Notes: generated by a model from the letters alone, not told the origin. DNA of 47,267 nucleotides from Terriglobales bacterium (GCA_035764005.1 DASTZZ010000117.1:1-47267); one strand, 5' to 3'; positions 1 to 8,426 are shown, counted from the first letter of the stretch. Program-made: numbers and translations.

Positions 1-1
1 G

Positions 2-601
2 GCGCACGCGACAGAGGCAAGCGAGGACTCCGTCAGACTCGGCGAGAAAGACATCGCGAAGCTCAGGCCAGGCAAGAAGGATGTGGTGATCGGGATAGCC
101 GCCAGCGGACGCACTCCTTACACCATCGCCGCAGTCGAATATGCGAAGAAGAAAGGCGCGAAGACCTTTGCCGTCGTCTGCAACGCAGGTACGCCGCTGG
201 GTGACGCCGCCGAGACAGCCATCGTCGCCGAAGTCGGGCCCGAGGTTCTATCCGGCTCAACTCGCATGAAGGCCGGGTCGGCGCAGAAGATGATCCTGAA
301 CACGATCACGACCGGCGCGATGACCAGGCTCGGATATGTTTACGGCAATCTAATGGTCAATGTATCTCTGAAGAACACCAAGCTCTACGAGCGTGCCGTT
401 GGCATTCTCAGCAAGGCTGCCGGTGTCGATCGCGAGCAGGCAACTCGAGCCATCGAGCGCTCAGGAAAGAGCGTTCCCGTCGCGCTGATCATGCTCAAGA
501 CCGGAGCCAGCCGCGTCGAGGCTGCTCGTCGACTGAAGGCTGCGAAGGGAAATGTTCGCAAAGCCATCGATTCCACCGGAAGTGCTAAGCCTTCCGTATG
601 A
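2..601 (+). CDS. murQ: N-acetylmuramic acid 6-phosphate etherase, C-terminal part (5' end outside window)
   Basis: The reading frame is open from the left edge, so the gene begins before the window; about 199 codons are present. MurQ cleaves the D-lactyl ether of MurNAc-6-phosphate to GlcNAc-6-phosphate in cytoplasmic cell-wall recycling. The visible part carries the end of the SIS fold, with the sugar-phosphate loop GIAASGRTPY, the stretch GPEVLSGSTRMKAGSAQK, and the family block TGAMTRLGYVYGNLMVN, followed by the helical C-terminal domain (GVDREQATRAIERSGKSVPVA). The stop codon TGA ends at 601. The next gene, murA, follows on the same strand after 103 bases, so two peptidoglycan genes sit together. 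The only start inside the window would be a GTG at 83 in the middle of the SIS domain, which I reject as the real start. Confidence 0.95.
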   Translation, partial: AHATEASEDSVRLGEKDIAKLRPGKKDVVIGIAASGRTPYTIAAVEYAKKKGAKTFAVVCNAGTPLGDAAETAIVAEVGPEVLSGSTRMKAGSAQKMILNTITTGAMTRLGYVYGNLMVNVSLKNTKLYERAVGILSKAAGVDREQATRAIERSGKSVPVALIMLKTGASRVEAARRLKAAKGNVRKAIDSTGSAKPSV

Positions 602-704
602 AACCACAGCCTCTCATGAGGTGAACATCGGATGTGAGTCCCGCGCCTAGCGGGTAGAATCTAATCATCCGCAGCACAACACTGCATCAGAGGCGAATCC
701 CCCA

Positions 705-2012
705 ATGGATAAGTTCGTAATTCGTGGCGGTAATCCGCTGGTAGGCACCGTGCGCGTCAGCGGCGCAAAGAATGCGGCACTGCCGGCCATGGCAGCCGCG
801 CTCCTCACCGAAGAGCCGGTCATCCTCGAAGCCATTCCTGACGTTCGCGACATTCAAACCGAGCGCAAACTGCTCGAGTCGATGGGCGCCGAAGTCGAGC
901 TCGGATACGGTCGCGCATCGCATCGCACCAGTATCTGCTGCCGCAACTTGAGCAGTCCGGAAGCGAAGTACGAACTCGTCAAGACGATGCGCGCCTCCAC
1001 GCTCGTGCTTGGTCCGCTGGTTGCGCGCATGGGGATCGCTCGCGTCTCGCTGCCTGGCGGATGCGCCATCGGCGCGCGCCCTATCGACCTGCACATCAAA
1101 GGTCTCGAGAAGATGGGAGCACTGATCACCCAGGAGCACGGCTACATCGAAGCCAAAGCCGATCGCCTGAAAGGCGCGCACATCGTATTCGAAAAGATCA
1201 CCGTTACGGGCACCGAAGACCTGCTCATGGCCGCCACACTCGCTGAGGGAGAGACCGTGATGGAAAACTGCGCCCGCGAGCCGGAAGTTGCCGATCTCGC
1301 CGACCTCCTTAACAAAATGGGAGCGAAGATTCAAGGCGCGGGCACATCGACGATTCGCGTAAAAGGTGTTGAGAAACTCGGTGGCGCCAAGCATCGCATC
1401 ATTCCCGACCGCATCGAAGCGGGAACCTTTGTCGTCGCCGGGGCAATTACCGGCGGAGATTTGATCGTCGCCGGCTGCGAGCCCAAGCACATGGGCGCGC
1501 TGCTCGCGAAGCTGCAGGAATGCGGAGTGAAGATTCGCGCCACCGAAGATTCAGTCCGGGTCCAGAGCGACGGCAATCTCACTGCTGCCGACGTCGTCAC
1601 CGAAGAACATCCTGGATTCCCCACCGACATGCAGGCGCAATACATGGCGCTCACTACGCAGGCAGAAGGAACCTCGGTCGTTACGGAAAACATTTTCGAA
1701 AACCGCTTCATGCACGCGCAGGAGCTTGTGCGCATGGGCGCGAACATCAAGATTGAAGGACGCCGCGCCATTGTTCGCGGCAAGACTCCACTGAGCGCCG
1801 CCGCAGTGCTCGCCTCCGATCTGCGCGCGTCGGCATCGCTCGTGCTCGCTGCGCTGGTTGCGGATGGCGAGACCATCATCGACCGCGTCTATCACATCGA
1901 CCGCGGCTACGAGCGCATCGAAGAAAAGCTGCGCGGAGTCGGCGCGCAGATGAAGCGCATCGGCGAGATGCTGCCCAGGAAGAGCGGACAGCTGGCCGGC
2001 GCGTTGGCGTAA
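705..2012 (+). CDS. murA: UDP-N-acetylglucosamine 1-carboxyvinyltransferase
   Basis: 435 residues, normal for MurA. The enzyme transfers enolpyruvate from PEP to UDP-GlcNAc, the first committed cytoplasmic step of peptidoglycan synthesis. The N-terminus [20 protein letters not shown] and the following KNAALP are typical. The active-site loop reads [18 protein letters not shown], with the catalytic (fosfomycin-reactive) cysteine at residue 120. Later family motifs include [30 protein letters not shown] and [13 protein letters not shown], and the [13 protein letters not shown] end. The ATG at 705 follows a weak purine-rich site (AGAGGCG, roughly 690). It lies downstream of murQ and upstream of a long repeat-rich gap. 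Nothing unusual was seen in the protein. Confidence 0.97.
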   Translation: MDKFVIRGGNPLVGTVRVSGAKNAALPAMAAALLTEEPVILEAIPDVRDIQTERKLLESMGAEVELGYGRASHRTSICCRNLSSPEAKYELVKTMRASTLVLGPLVARMGIARVSLPGGCAIGARPIDLHIKGLEKMGALITQEHGYIEAKADRLKGAHIVFEKITVTGTEDLLMAATLAEGETVMENCAREPEVADLADLLNKMGAKIQGAGTSTIRVKGVEKLGGAKHRIIPDRIEAGTFVVAGAITGGDLIVAGCEPKHMGALLAKLQECGVKIRATEDSVRVQSDGNLTAADVVTEEHPGFPTDMQAQYMALTTQAEGTSVVTENIFENRFMHAQELVRMGANIKIEGRRAIVRGKTPLSAAAVLASDLRASASLVLAALVADGETIIDRVYHIDRGYERIEEKLRGVGAQMKRIGEMLPRKSGQLAGALA

Positions 2013-2072
2013 GCTGACAGGCGCATTAGTTCATCTCCGAACCTGAACTGGCAAAGTCTCTACCTACCCCGA

Positions 2073-2332
2073 GTCCCGCGTCTTGTGCGGGACGAACGAC
2101 AGTAGCCCACCATGTAGCGAAGCGGAATGGTGGGGTAACGTTCGTTGCGATTCGAGTCCGGCTTCCTGCCGGACGATTGAAAATCTTGAGTTATTAAATC
2201 ATTCCCCAATCGAACCCCGAGACTCTCAATCGTCCGGCTGGAAGCCGGACTCGATCCGTTCTTTCATTTCACCCACCATTCCGCTTCGCTACATAGTGGG
2301 CTACTCTCATGCGTCCCGCCGATGGGCGGGAC
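2073..2332. repeat. Nested 260-bp inverted repeat (two long arms plus flanking hairpins)
   Basis: Two outer hairpins (GTCCCGC/GCGGGAC at 2073-2093 and GTCCCGCC/GGCGGGAC at 2313-2332) flank two long arms. The outer arm 2103-2134 matches 2272-2303 in inverse orientation at 31 of 32 bases. The inner arm 2152-2180 matches 2226-2254 at 28 of 29 bases, and each inner arm is itself a hairpin (GTCCGGC..GCCGGAC). The centre (2181-2225) is AT-richer. If transcribed it would fold into one very long stem. It lies directly downstream of murA. It resembles a compound of dispersed palindromic repeat units and encodes no convincing protein. Confidence 0.85.
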
Positions 2333-2499
2333 TTCTCCGCAACCTGAATGAATGACCCTCACGCGCCGGGCTTTGGGTCGATACCTAATTCGGGGACCGC
2401 AGCTATATTTCCCAACGCAACCGCTGTCCCCTTCTTGCATCAGTTCCAGACAAGACACCACCGTTAGAATCTAGTTCCATTTTGGGTCTGAACTTCCTC

Positions 2500-2528
2500 T
2501 TGACATTTGGCGAAATCCGGGATAGCAC
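2500..2528 (+). promoter_or_regulatory. Possible sigma-70 promoter in the repeat-rich gap
   Basis: TTGACA (2500-2505) is followed after 17 bases by TAGCAC (2523-2528). The -35 box is perfect and the -10 box is poor. An ATG at 2535 would sit about at the predicted transcription start, but the frame behind it runs through tandem repeats, so what is transcribed is unclear. It could produce a short RNA carrying the GTTAAC array. Confidence 0.25.
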
Positions 2529-2597
2529 AGGAGTATGGGTCATTTTCCCGAATCCGGAACGCTAACTGGGGCCAGACAGGCTCCTCACATGGAGCTC

Positions 2598-2698
2598 GGC
2601 GTTAACGCCGAAACGGCTGGGGTTAACCCCGTGGAAATTTCGGGGTTAACGCCGTGGAAAACTGGGGTTAACGCCGTGGAAAAAGTGGGGTTAACCCC
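2598..2698. repeat. Array of five GTTAAC-centred palindromes at about 22-bp spacing
   Basis: GTTAAC occurs at 2601, 2622, 2645, 2667 and 2690, so the steps are 21, 23, 22 and 23 bp, close to two turns of B-DNA. Each core sits in a GC palindrome (GGCGTTAACGCC or GGGGTTAACCCC, with mixed forms). The units are joined by GTGGAAA-type linkers, giving a tandem repeat of about 22-23 bp. The pattern is operator- or iteron-like rather than coding. Confidence 0.85.
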
Positions 2699-2950
2699 GG
2701 AACTAAATCGCTCGAATCTGCGGGGAAAGACGGCTCAACAGCCAGAGAAGATCGCATCTTTTCATGAAGATAGCGGAACCGTCGCTGTGAGTACCGTCTC
2801 ATTCTTAGTCGCAGAAGTGCCGATTGCATGCAAATCTCGCGAATTCGATCTGGCGCACGAACTCCAAAGTCGGACCATTATCCAAGCACACTGCGCGGGA
2901 CAGGCGCGAAGCGGTGTTCGACATCCTTGCAGTGACAATCTCACGGAGGT

Positions 2951-3056
2951 GATGAGATATCCCATGCGATCTCTAGAGACCCTGATGAGATCGAGATGAG
3001 ATATCTCATGGCAAAACATGAGATATCTCATCGAGATCGGATGGGATCTCGGCTGC
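2951..3056. repeat. Repeated ATGAGATATCTCAT dyads
   Basis: GATGAGATATCTCATG (2995-3010) and CATGAGATATCTCATC (3017-3032) are inverted copies separated by six bases, and each arm is itself a perfect palindrome. A degenerate copy, GATGAGATATCCCATG, lies at 2951-2966, and related GATGGGATCTC and GAGATCG elements flank the pair. The arrangement could bind a dimeric protein at several sites or extrude as a cruciform. Confidence 0.8.
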
Positions 3057-3271
3057 TAAGTCATTTCACATCAATGAAAGCTGGAAAAAATATTTGTGAA
3101 CGAAGAGGCAACAGAAATCCTGACCGAAGTTCGCGCTGCGCTTTCAATCGGCTGCTGGAGTTCGCGTGCGCTCCCGGTTCTCTCAGCGAATTCGCCCCAG
3201 GTGAAATGATCACTCGCTTCCATTGCGCCTGCACTCCTCGGTGATTTACGATTTTTAATTCACCTTGCGCG

Positions 3272-3310
3272 TGCGGTCATCGCAGGAGCCTGACCGCAGG
3301 TTTTCTCTCT
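3272..3310 (+). terminator. Terminator-like hairpin in the gapA leader
   Basis: TGCGGTCA (3272-3279) and TGACCGCA (3291-3298) form a perfect 8-bp stem with an 11-base loop, followed by GGTTTTCTCTC. It ends about 50 bases before the gapA start. It could close transcription coming from the repeat region or act as an attenuator in the gapA leader. The sequence does not show which. Confidence 0.5.
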
Positions 3311-3359
3311 AACTCATTTCATTTTTACCGCCGGCGTGGCGGATACAGGAGAGCACTTA

Positions 3360-4367
3360 ATGGCAATTAAAGTAGGCATCAATGGATTCGGGCGCATCGG
3401 ACGCAACGTTGTCCGTACCGCGCTGAATCATCCGGGCATCGAGTTCGTCGCCGTCAACGACCTCACCGACGCGAAGACGCTCGCGCATCTGCTGAAGTAC
3501 GACTCGGTTCTCGGCAATCTGAAAGAAGACATTCGCGCTACCGGCGATTCGATCCAGATCGGCAACAAGAAGATCAAGGTTTTTGCGGAACGCGATCCCG
3601 GCAATCTGAACTGGGAATCAGTCGGCGCGCAGGTGGTCGTCGAATCCACCGGTAAGTTCACTGACGCCGAAGCTGCACGCAAGCACCTTCGCGGAACGGT
3701 GAAAAAGGTAATCATCTCCGCTCCGGCCAAGAACGAAGACATCACCATCGTGCTTGGCGTGAACGAAGGCAAGTACGATCCAGCGAAACATCACATCGTT
3801 TCCAATGCTTCCTGCACGACGAACTGCCTTGCACCGATCGCGAAGGTCGTGCACGACTCGTTCGGCATCCAGAGCGGAACGATGACGACGATTCACTCCT
3901 ACACGAATGACCAGGTCATTCTCGACTTCCCGCACAAGGATCTTCGCCGCGCACGCGCTGCCGCGTTGTCGATGATTCCGACTTCGACTGGAGCTGCCAA
4001 GGCCCTCCACCTCGTAATTCCCGAATTGAAAGGCAAGCTCGACGGCTTTGCCATGCGCGTCCCAACGCCTAACGTCTCTGTCGTCGATCTCGTCGCCTTT
4101 ACCGACAAGAAGACCACGCCGGAGGAAGTAAACGCTGCGTTCAAATCGGCGGCGGGTGGCGCCATGAAAGGCATTCTCGGCGTGGAAGACGGCGAGCTGG
4201 TCTCGATGGATTATCGTGGAGATTCGCGCTCATCGATTGTTGATTCGCCGATGACGCGCGTAGTCAACGGAAACTGTGTGAAAGTCATTTCCTGGTACGA
4301 CAATGAATGGGGGTACTCCTGCCGTGTCCGCGACCTCATCGACTTCATGGGTAAAAAGGGCCTCTAG
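3360..4367 (+). CDS. gapA: Glyceraldehyde-3-phosphate dehydrogenase, type I
   Basis: 335 residues from the ATG at 3360. That start has AGGAG at 3347-3351 and begins [19 protein letters not shown], the Rossmann dinucleotide-binding motif. An in-frame start eight codons upstream (3336) is rejected because it lies before the ribosome site. The catalytic cysteine is residue 152 in [20 protein letters not shown] carries the active-site histidine, and the C-terminal [12 protein letters not shown] is standard. The enzyme oxidises and phosphorylates glyceraldehyde-3-phosphate with NAD(P) in glycolysis. pgk begins 13 bases after the stop, so the two form an operon. The leader contains a terminator-like hairpin. 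Confidence 0.97.
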   Translation: MAIKVGINGFGRIGRNVVRTALNHPGIEFVAVNDLTDAKTLAHLLKYDSVLGNLKEDIRATGDSIQIGNKKIKVFAERDPGNLNWESVGAQVVVESTGKFTDAEAARKHLRGTVKKVIISAPAKNEDITIVLGVNEGKYDPAKHHIVSNASCTTNCLAPIAKVVHDSFGIQSGTMTTIHSYTNDQVILDFPHKDLRRARAAALSMIPTSTGAAKALHLVIPELKGKLDGFAMRVPTPNVSVVDLVAFTDKKTTPEEVNAAFKSAAGGAMKGILGVEDGELVSMDYRGDSRSSIVDSPMTRVVNGNCVKVISWYDNEWGYSCRVRDLIDFMGKKGL

Positions 4368-4380
4368 TTCGGAGCCCGGT

Positions 4381-5592
4381 ATGCAGAAACTTTCGCTTAA
4401 AGATCTGCCGATAAGAGACAAGCGCGTATTCGTGCGCGTCGATTTCAACGTTCCCCTTTCGGAGGAGGGACGCGTTACCGACGACACGCGCATTCGCGAA
4501 ACTCTTCCCACTTTGGAATATGCCATTCGCAATCGCGCGAAGGTGATTGTTGCCTCTCATCTGGGCAGGCCGAAGGGCAAGCCGAATCCCAAGATGAGCC
4601 TCAAGCCGGTAGCCGAGCGTCTGCGCATGCTGCTCGACAACGTGCTCGAGAGCAGTTGCAACGTCGGCTTCTCGCCCGATTGTGTTGGAATCGAAGCGGA
4701 AGAGCTGGCTACGCGCCTGGAAAGCGGACAGACTCTGCTGCTCGAGAATCTGCGCTTTCATCCTGAAGAGGAAGCTAACGACGAGGCATTTGCGCGATCG
4801 TTGGCGAAGCTCGCCGACTACTACGTGAACGACGCCTTCGGCAGCGCGCATCGCGCGCACGCTTCGACGGCGGGCATCACCAAGTTTGTCGAGAAATCCG
4901 CTGCCGGGTTCCTCATGCAGAAGGAACTCGACTACATGGGTCAGGCGCTGCACGATCCGGCGCGGCCGTTCATCGCTATCATTGGCGGCGCGAAGGTCTC
5001 CGACAAGATCGGCGTGATTAAGAACCTGATGGGCAAGGTGGACGCCCTGCTTATCGGAGGCGCCATGGCGTATACCTTCCAGAAAGCTCAGGGACGCGAA
5101 GTGGGCAAGTCGCTGGTCGAGAACGACAAGCTTCAGCTTGCGTCGGATCTGCTGCGCGAAGCCAAGGAACGCAACGTTCGCCTTCTGCTGCCGGTTGACG
5201 ATGTCGTCGCGATGAAGATCGAGAACGACATTCCGACGAAGACCATCGATGCGAATCAACCGATTCCCGAGGGTTACATGGGGCTCGATATCGGTCCCAA
5301 AACGGTAAAGCTGTATTCCGACGAGATCGCCAATGCGTGCACCATCATTTGGAATGGTCCAATGGGCGTCTTCGAGACGCCAACCTTTGCTACCGGAACG
5401 AAGAAGGTTGCGAAGGCAATCGCGAGTAACGAAGACGCAACGTCAATCGTTGGCGGAGGAGATTCAGTCGCCGCGGTGCACCAGGCAGGGGTGGCGGAGA
5501 AGATCTCGCACATCTCAACTGGCGGCGGCGCTTCGCTGGAATTCTTGGAAGGCAAGAAGTTGCCGGGAGTGGAGGCACTGAGTAATCGCTAG
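4381..5592 (+). CDS. pgk: Phosphoglycerate kinase
   Basis: 403 residues, normal for bacterial PGK. The start at 4381 has GGAG just upstream and gives MQKLSLKDLPIRDKRVFVRVDFNVPL, where RVDFNVPL is the substrate-binding signature. A longer in-frame reading that overlaps the end of gapA is a read-through artefact. Other family blocks are SHLGRPKG, LLENLRFHPEEE, DAFGSAHRAHAST, IIGGAKVSDKIGVI, IWNGPMGVFE and the nucleotide-binding VGGGDSVAAV with STGGGASLEFLEG. It makes ATP and 3-phosphoglycerate from 1,3-bisphosphoglycerate, the step after GapA, and is probably co-transcribed with gapA. Confidence 0.97.
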   Translation: MQKLSLKDLPIRDKRVFVRVDFNVPLSEEGRVTDDTRIRETLPTLEYAIRNRAKVIVASHLGRPKGKPNPKMSLKPVAERLRMLLDNVLESSCNVGFSPDCVGIEAEELATRLESGQTLLLENLRFHPEEEANDEAFARSLAKLADYYVNDAFGSAHRAHASTAGITKFVEKSAAGFLMQKELDYMGQALHDPARPFIAIIGGAKVSDKIGVIKNLMGKVDALLIGGAMAYTFQKAQGREVGKSLVENDKLQLASDLLREAKERNVRLLLPVDDVVAMKIENDIPTKTIDANQPIPEGYMGLDIGPKTVKLYSDEIANACTIIWNGPMGVFETPTFATGTKKVAKAIASNEDATSIVGGGDSVAAVHQAGVAEKISHISTGGGASLEFLEGKKLPGVEALSNR

Positions 5593-5604
5593 GTTCTTTG
5601 TCTT

Positions 5605-5716
5605 GTCATTCCGAGCGGATGCTCACGCGAGCAGTTCGCGTGAGCAGGAGAGAGGAATCCCTATCGGAGCCACGCTGTATTGAGCAGCCAGTCCTGATGT
5701 TGTAGTTCGGAATGAC
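5605..5716. repeat. Dispersed GTCATTCCGA...TCGGAATGAC repeat, copy 1
   Basis: The element begins GTCATTCCGAGCGGATGCTC and ends TTCGGAATGAC, with terminal inverted ends. An inner hairpin (GCTCACGCGA..TCGCGTGAGC) and the motif GAGGAATCCCTATC lie inside. Four more copies occur in the ADOP cluster. Here it separates the convergent pgk and kinase-like genes and may act as a bidirectional stem. Confidence 0.9.
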
Positions 5717-5728
5717 AGAAACGAAAAA

Positions 5729-6199
5729 CTACTGCTTCGCGCTATGCGACTCCGCTTCCCACGGCCGCTCTTCCGATACAGGGGGATGGCCGAGGAGTTC
5801 AGCCGGCAGTACTTCGCTGAGCGCCCACTCGATCCGGTTCACGGCGTGCCCGAGATCCTTCATTGTCTTCTCGTCGCGCTGTTTGTACGAATAGAGGGAG
5901 ATCACCTGGAGGGCGTTGCGAATGTGATGGTTCATCTCTGAGATAGTGCGCAGGCGTTCGCGAATGAACTTGCGACGCTCGCTGTCGCGCCGCCGCGCCT
6001 CCCAGAAGAAGGCGCCGGCAACGAACCCGGTCAGCAGATTGGAAATCGCCAGCAGGTCGTAACGAGAAACGCCTTCTCTGATGAGTAAGCGATCAAAGGC
6101 GATACCGACCACGGCAACCGCAAGCACGACCAGGATTACGATGGTCCACGAGCGCCGGGGAGAATCTTCAGAAGGGAAATTACCGAGGGAATCCTGCAT
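5729..6199 (-). CDS. Small membrane protein with a histidine-kinase phosphoacceptor-like helix, no ATPase domain
   Basis: 156 residues from the ATG at 6199. An upstream extension to 6364 would overlap tpiA on the other strand and has no family-like content. After a short hydrophilic N-terminus there are two membrane segments (about residues 18-36, SWTIVILVVLAVAVVGIAF, and 47-64, LLAISNLLTGFVAGAFFW). A charged linker follows (EARRRDSERRKFIRERLR), then ISEMNHHIRNALQVISLY. The last stretch resembles the H-box of HisKA_2/HWE-type kinases, with a histidine where phosphorylation would occur. The protein ends about 55 residues later, so the ATP-binding domain is absent. It is divergent from tpiA by 35 bases and interrupts the glycolytic genes. 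It could be a phosphotransfer or dimerisation partner or a decayed kinase; no function is assigned. Confidence 0.6.
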   Translation of the reverse strand: MQDSLGNFPSEDSPRRSWTIVILVVLAVAVVGIAFDRLLIREGVSRYDLLAISNLLTGFVAGAFFWEARRRDSERRKFIRERLRTISEMNHHIRNALQVISLYSYKQRDEKTMKDLGHAVNRIEWALSEVLPAELLGHPPVSEERPWEAESHSAKQ

Positions 6200-6234
6200 T
6201 GCACTTCGGATATGAGCTGCTCTGATTTTATCGC

Positions 6235-6984
6235 ATGCGAAAGAAACTGATAGCCGCCAATTGGAAGATGTACAAAACGCCCGACGAAGCCCGCGCCTTT
6301 GTGCGCGATTTCCTGCCGATGGTCGCCAATCATGATCGCGACGAGATCGCGTTGTTCCCACCATTCATCAGCATTCCTACTGTTGTTGAGGCGACTCGAG
6401 GCAGCCGAGTAGAAGTCGGGGCGCAGAACATGCACTTTGAGAAACAGGGAGCGTTTACCGGAGAGATCTCCGCAGAGATGCTGATCGCAATCGGCTGCAA
6501 GCAGGTGATCATCGGCCACTCCGAGCGCCGACAGTACTTTGGCGAGACCGACATCGGCGTGAATCGCAAGCTGCGCGGCGCGCTGGCCGATGGATTGAAG
6601 TCGATCGTCTGCATCGGCGAACTCTTTGAAGAACGCGAATCCGGTTTGACCGAGAATGTCTTGCGGCGTCAGGTGGGCGCGGCTCTACGCGAGATCTCGG
6701 GCGCAGACGTCGACAAATTCTGCATTGCCTATGAGCCGGTCTGGGCCATTGGTACCGGCAAGACAGCGACCCCGGAGATCGCTTCGGAAGCCCACGTCTT
6801 CATTCGCGGTGAAGCAGGAAAGGCAATCGGTGAAGATGCCGCTCAGAAGCTCCGCATACTGTACGGAGGCAGTGTGAAACCGGACAACGCGCACGCGCTC
6901 ATGTCGCAGCCGCAAATTGATGGAGCATTGGTAGGCGGCGCCAGCCTCGATCCGAAGTCGTTTGCCGCCATCGTGAACTGGTGA
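6235..6984 (+). CDS. tpiA: Triosephosphate isomerase
   Basis: 249 residues, normal for TIM. It starts MRKKLIAANWKMYKT. The catalytic residues fall at the classical numbers: Lys11 in NWKM, His95 in IIGHSERR and Glu167 in AYEPVWAIGTGKTATPE. The phosphate-binding loop LYGGSVKPDNA and the end DGALVGGASLDPKSF are present. It interconverts dihydroxyacetone phosphate and glyceraldehyde-3-phosphate. No strong ribosome site is visible before the ATG at 6235, and the start lies only 35 bases from the start of the divergent small membrane gene, so their promoters must overlap. gapA, pgk and tpiA cover three connected glycolytic steps. Confidence 0.97.
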   Translation: MRKKLIAANWKMYKTPDEARAFVRDFLPMVANHDRDEIALFPPFISIPTVVEATRGSRVEVGAQNMHFEKQGAFTGEISAEMLIAIGCKQVIIGHSERRQYFGETDIGVNRKLRGALADGLKSIVCIGELFEERESGLTENVLRRQVGAALREISGADVDKFCIAYEPVWAIGTGKTATPEIASEAHVFIRGEAGKAIGEDAAQKLRILYGGSVKPDNAHALMSQPQIDGALVGGASLDPKSFAAIVNW

Positions 6985-7019
6985 GGAGGATGCATCTGAT
7001 CGCCGACCCTCGGGCCAGT

Positions 7020-7102
7020 GGCAATTTCGCGATTGCGTGATTTCGCGATTTCGCGATTTAGAACCAGAAATAATCGCGAAATCAGGAAATCGCGAAATTG
7101 CG
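7020..7102. terminator. Long inverted repeat between convergent tpiA and GH105 gene
   Basis: About 30 bases from 7021 match the inverse of 7072-7102 with few mismatches. Both arms are built from TTTCGCGAT units (GATTTCGCGATTTCGCGATT). It sits between two convergent genes, so a bidirectional stem-loop terminator is the likely role. The internal 8-bp periodicity makes several registers possible. Confidence 0.6.
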
Positions 7103-7150
7103 AAGCTCGCGGTCGGAGGTGGAGTCGAATGTGAACGCACGAACGCGCAA

Positions 7151-8350
7151 CTAGCGGGAATTGCGGACCTGTTCCATTTCAGAACTGGCGAGCAGAAAGG
7201 CTCCAATGCCTTTCGGATCGTCTGGACCCGCCTTCTCATGAATGTAGTACTCGTAACTGCCATCGCGGTAAGGAGTGCCTCCGAGGCCGGCGCTGTACAC
7301 AGTGTCAATTAGAGTCCAGCGACCGCTGGCATCCTGCCGAACGAAGCGATGCAGGATTCCTTGATAGGCACGCGAGGCGTTAGCTCTGTACTTCGAGTCG
7401 AGATAGCCGAGTCGAACGCCTTTGGCCAGAGCGTAGGTGAACATGCACGCTGCCGATGGCTCCAGATAGTTGCCAGGCGCTCCAGCGCGATCGGTCACCT
7501 GATACCAGAGGCCGGTCTGTTGATCCTGATATTTGGCGATCGTATCGGCCAATCGACCAAGAATCGCGATCAGTTGTGCACGTCCGGGATGATCTTTTGG
7601 GAAGTAGGGCAAGGTATCGACCAGAGCCATCGCATACCAGCCCATCGCTCGCGACCAGAAGTTCGGAGAATCGCCCGTCGTTTTGTCGGCCCACTTCTGC
7701 TGGCGGGACTCGTCCCAAGCGTGGTAAAGCAGTCCCGTTTTGGGATCGCGTGTGTGTTCCTCGACCAGGATGAACTGATGCGCAATGTCGTCGAAAGCTT
7801 TCTTGTCGTGAAACATCGCCGAGTACTGCGCATAGAACGGTTCTGCCATGTAGAGACCGTCGAGCCACATCTGGTTGGGATAGCGCTGTTTGTGCCAGAA
7901 ACCGCCGGAAGGAGTGCGCGGCTGAAGATCAAGTTGATGTCGCAGCATCTGTGCTGCTTTGTAGTACTTGGCCTTGTGCTCGCGTTCGTATAGAAAGAGC
8001 ACCTGGCGTCCGAGGGCCAACTCATCCAGGCTGAGCTCGTTTGGCTTGTACGAAGCAATTGTCCCGTCAGGACCAACCAATCGATCGAGTGCGCGTTCGA
8101 CATACGCCAGGTAGCGCTCATCCGAAGTAAGGCGCGATACCTGAATGAGGCCGGAAAAAAGAACGCTCTTGTCGTATGCCCAATCACTGAGCTTTTCATT
8201 GCCTCGCGCGACCTTGCCCTCGGGCCACCGAAGGATGGCGGCATCCGCCACACGCTTTGCCCAAACCTGGTCTTGTGCGACGGAAAAAACTTGCATAACC
8301 AAAAGGAAAACCACCGCAAATCCGAGAGCCCGCGCGTTGGGTCGATTCAT
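7151..8350 (-). CDS. Secreted GH105 unsaturated rhamnogalacturonyl/glycuronyl hydrolase
   Basis: 399 residues with an N-terminal signal peptide (MNRPNARALGFAVVFLLVMQVFSVAQ). The rest is an alpha/alpha-barrel of the GH88/GH105 group. Visible family blocks are WAYDKSVLFSGL, the catalytic region YPNQMWLDGLYMAEPFYAQY (the Asp of WLDG is the expected acid/base), LYHAWDESRQQKWAD, FWSRAMGWYAMALVDTLPYFP, GLWYQVTD with NYLEPSAACMFTYAL, and DGSYEYYIHEK near the end. The family removes unsaturated uronic acids from oligosaccharides left by pectin or related lyases. Export to the periplasm is inferred from the signal peptide. It is divergent from the xylanase gene across 235 bases, so the two may share regulation for plant polysaccharide use. 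Exact substrate unknown. Confidence 0.88.
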   Translation of the reverse strand: MNRPNARALGFAVVFLLVMQVFSVAQDQVWAKRVADAAILRWPEGKVARGNEKLSDWAYDKSVLFSGLIQVSRLTSDERYLAYVERALDRLVGPDGTIASYKPNELSLDELALGRQVLFLYEREHKAKYYKAAQMLRHQLDLQPRTPSGGFWHKQRYPNQMWLDGLYMAEPFYAQYSAMFHDKKAFDDIAHQFILVEEHTRDPKTGLLYHAWDESRQQKWADKTTGDSPNFWSRAMGWYAMALVDTLPYFPKDHPGRAQLIAILGRLADTIAKYQDQQTGLWYQVTDRAGAPGNYLEPSAACMFTYALAKGVRLGYLDSKYRANASRAYQGILHRFVRQDASGRWTLIDTVYSAGLGGTPYRDGSYEYYIHEKAGPDDPKGIGAFLLASSEMEQVRNSR

Positions 8351-8426
8351 TCCGGTGAGGTTACCTCTCCTGCCTGTGAAAACAACGGCTGAATTCGCGT
8401 GTCGAAATGGCAGTTCGCGGCAAGTG

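Noticed and set aside
2598-2698. CRISPR array
   Set aside because: The units are about 22 bp with near-identical linkers and no unique spacers of 30 bp or more, and no cas gene is present.
2535-2999. 154-residue reading frame through the GTTAAC array, with a promoter-like TTGACA upstream
   Set aside because: Its composition follows the DNA repeats (GVNPVE.., GVNAVE..) and it ends inside the palindromic dyads. The AGGAG before its ATG is only one base away. No family resemblance.
2762-3244. Two short frames around the ATGAGATATCTCAT dyads
   Set aside because: They read the same palindrome in both directions (MRYLM..HEISH) and have no coding character.
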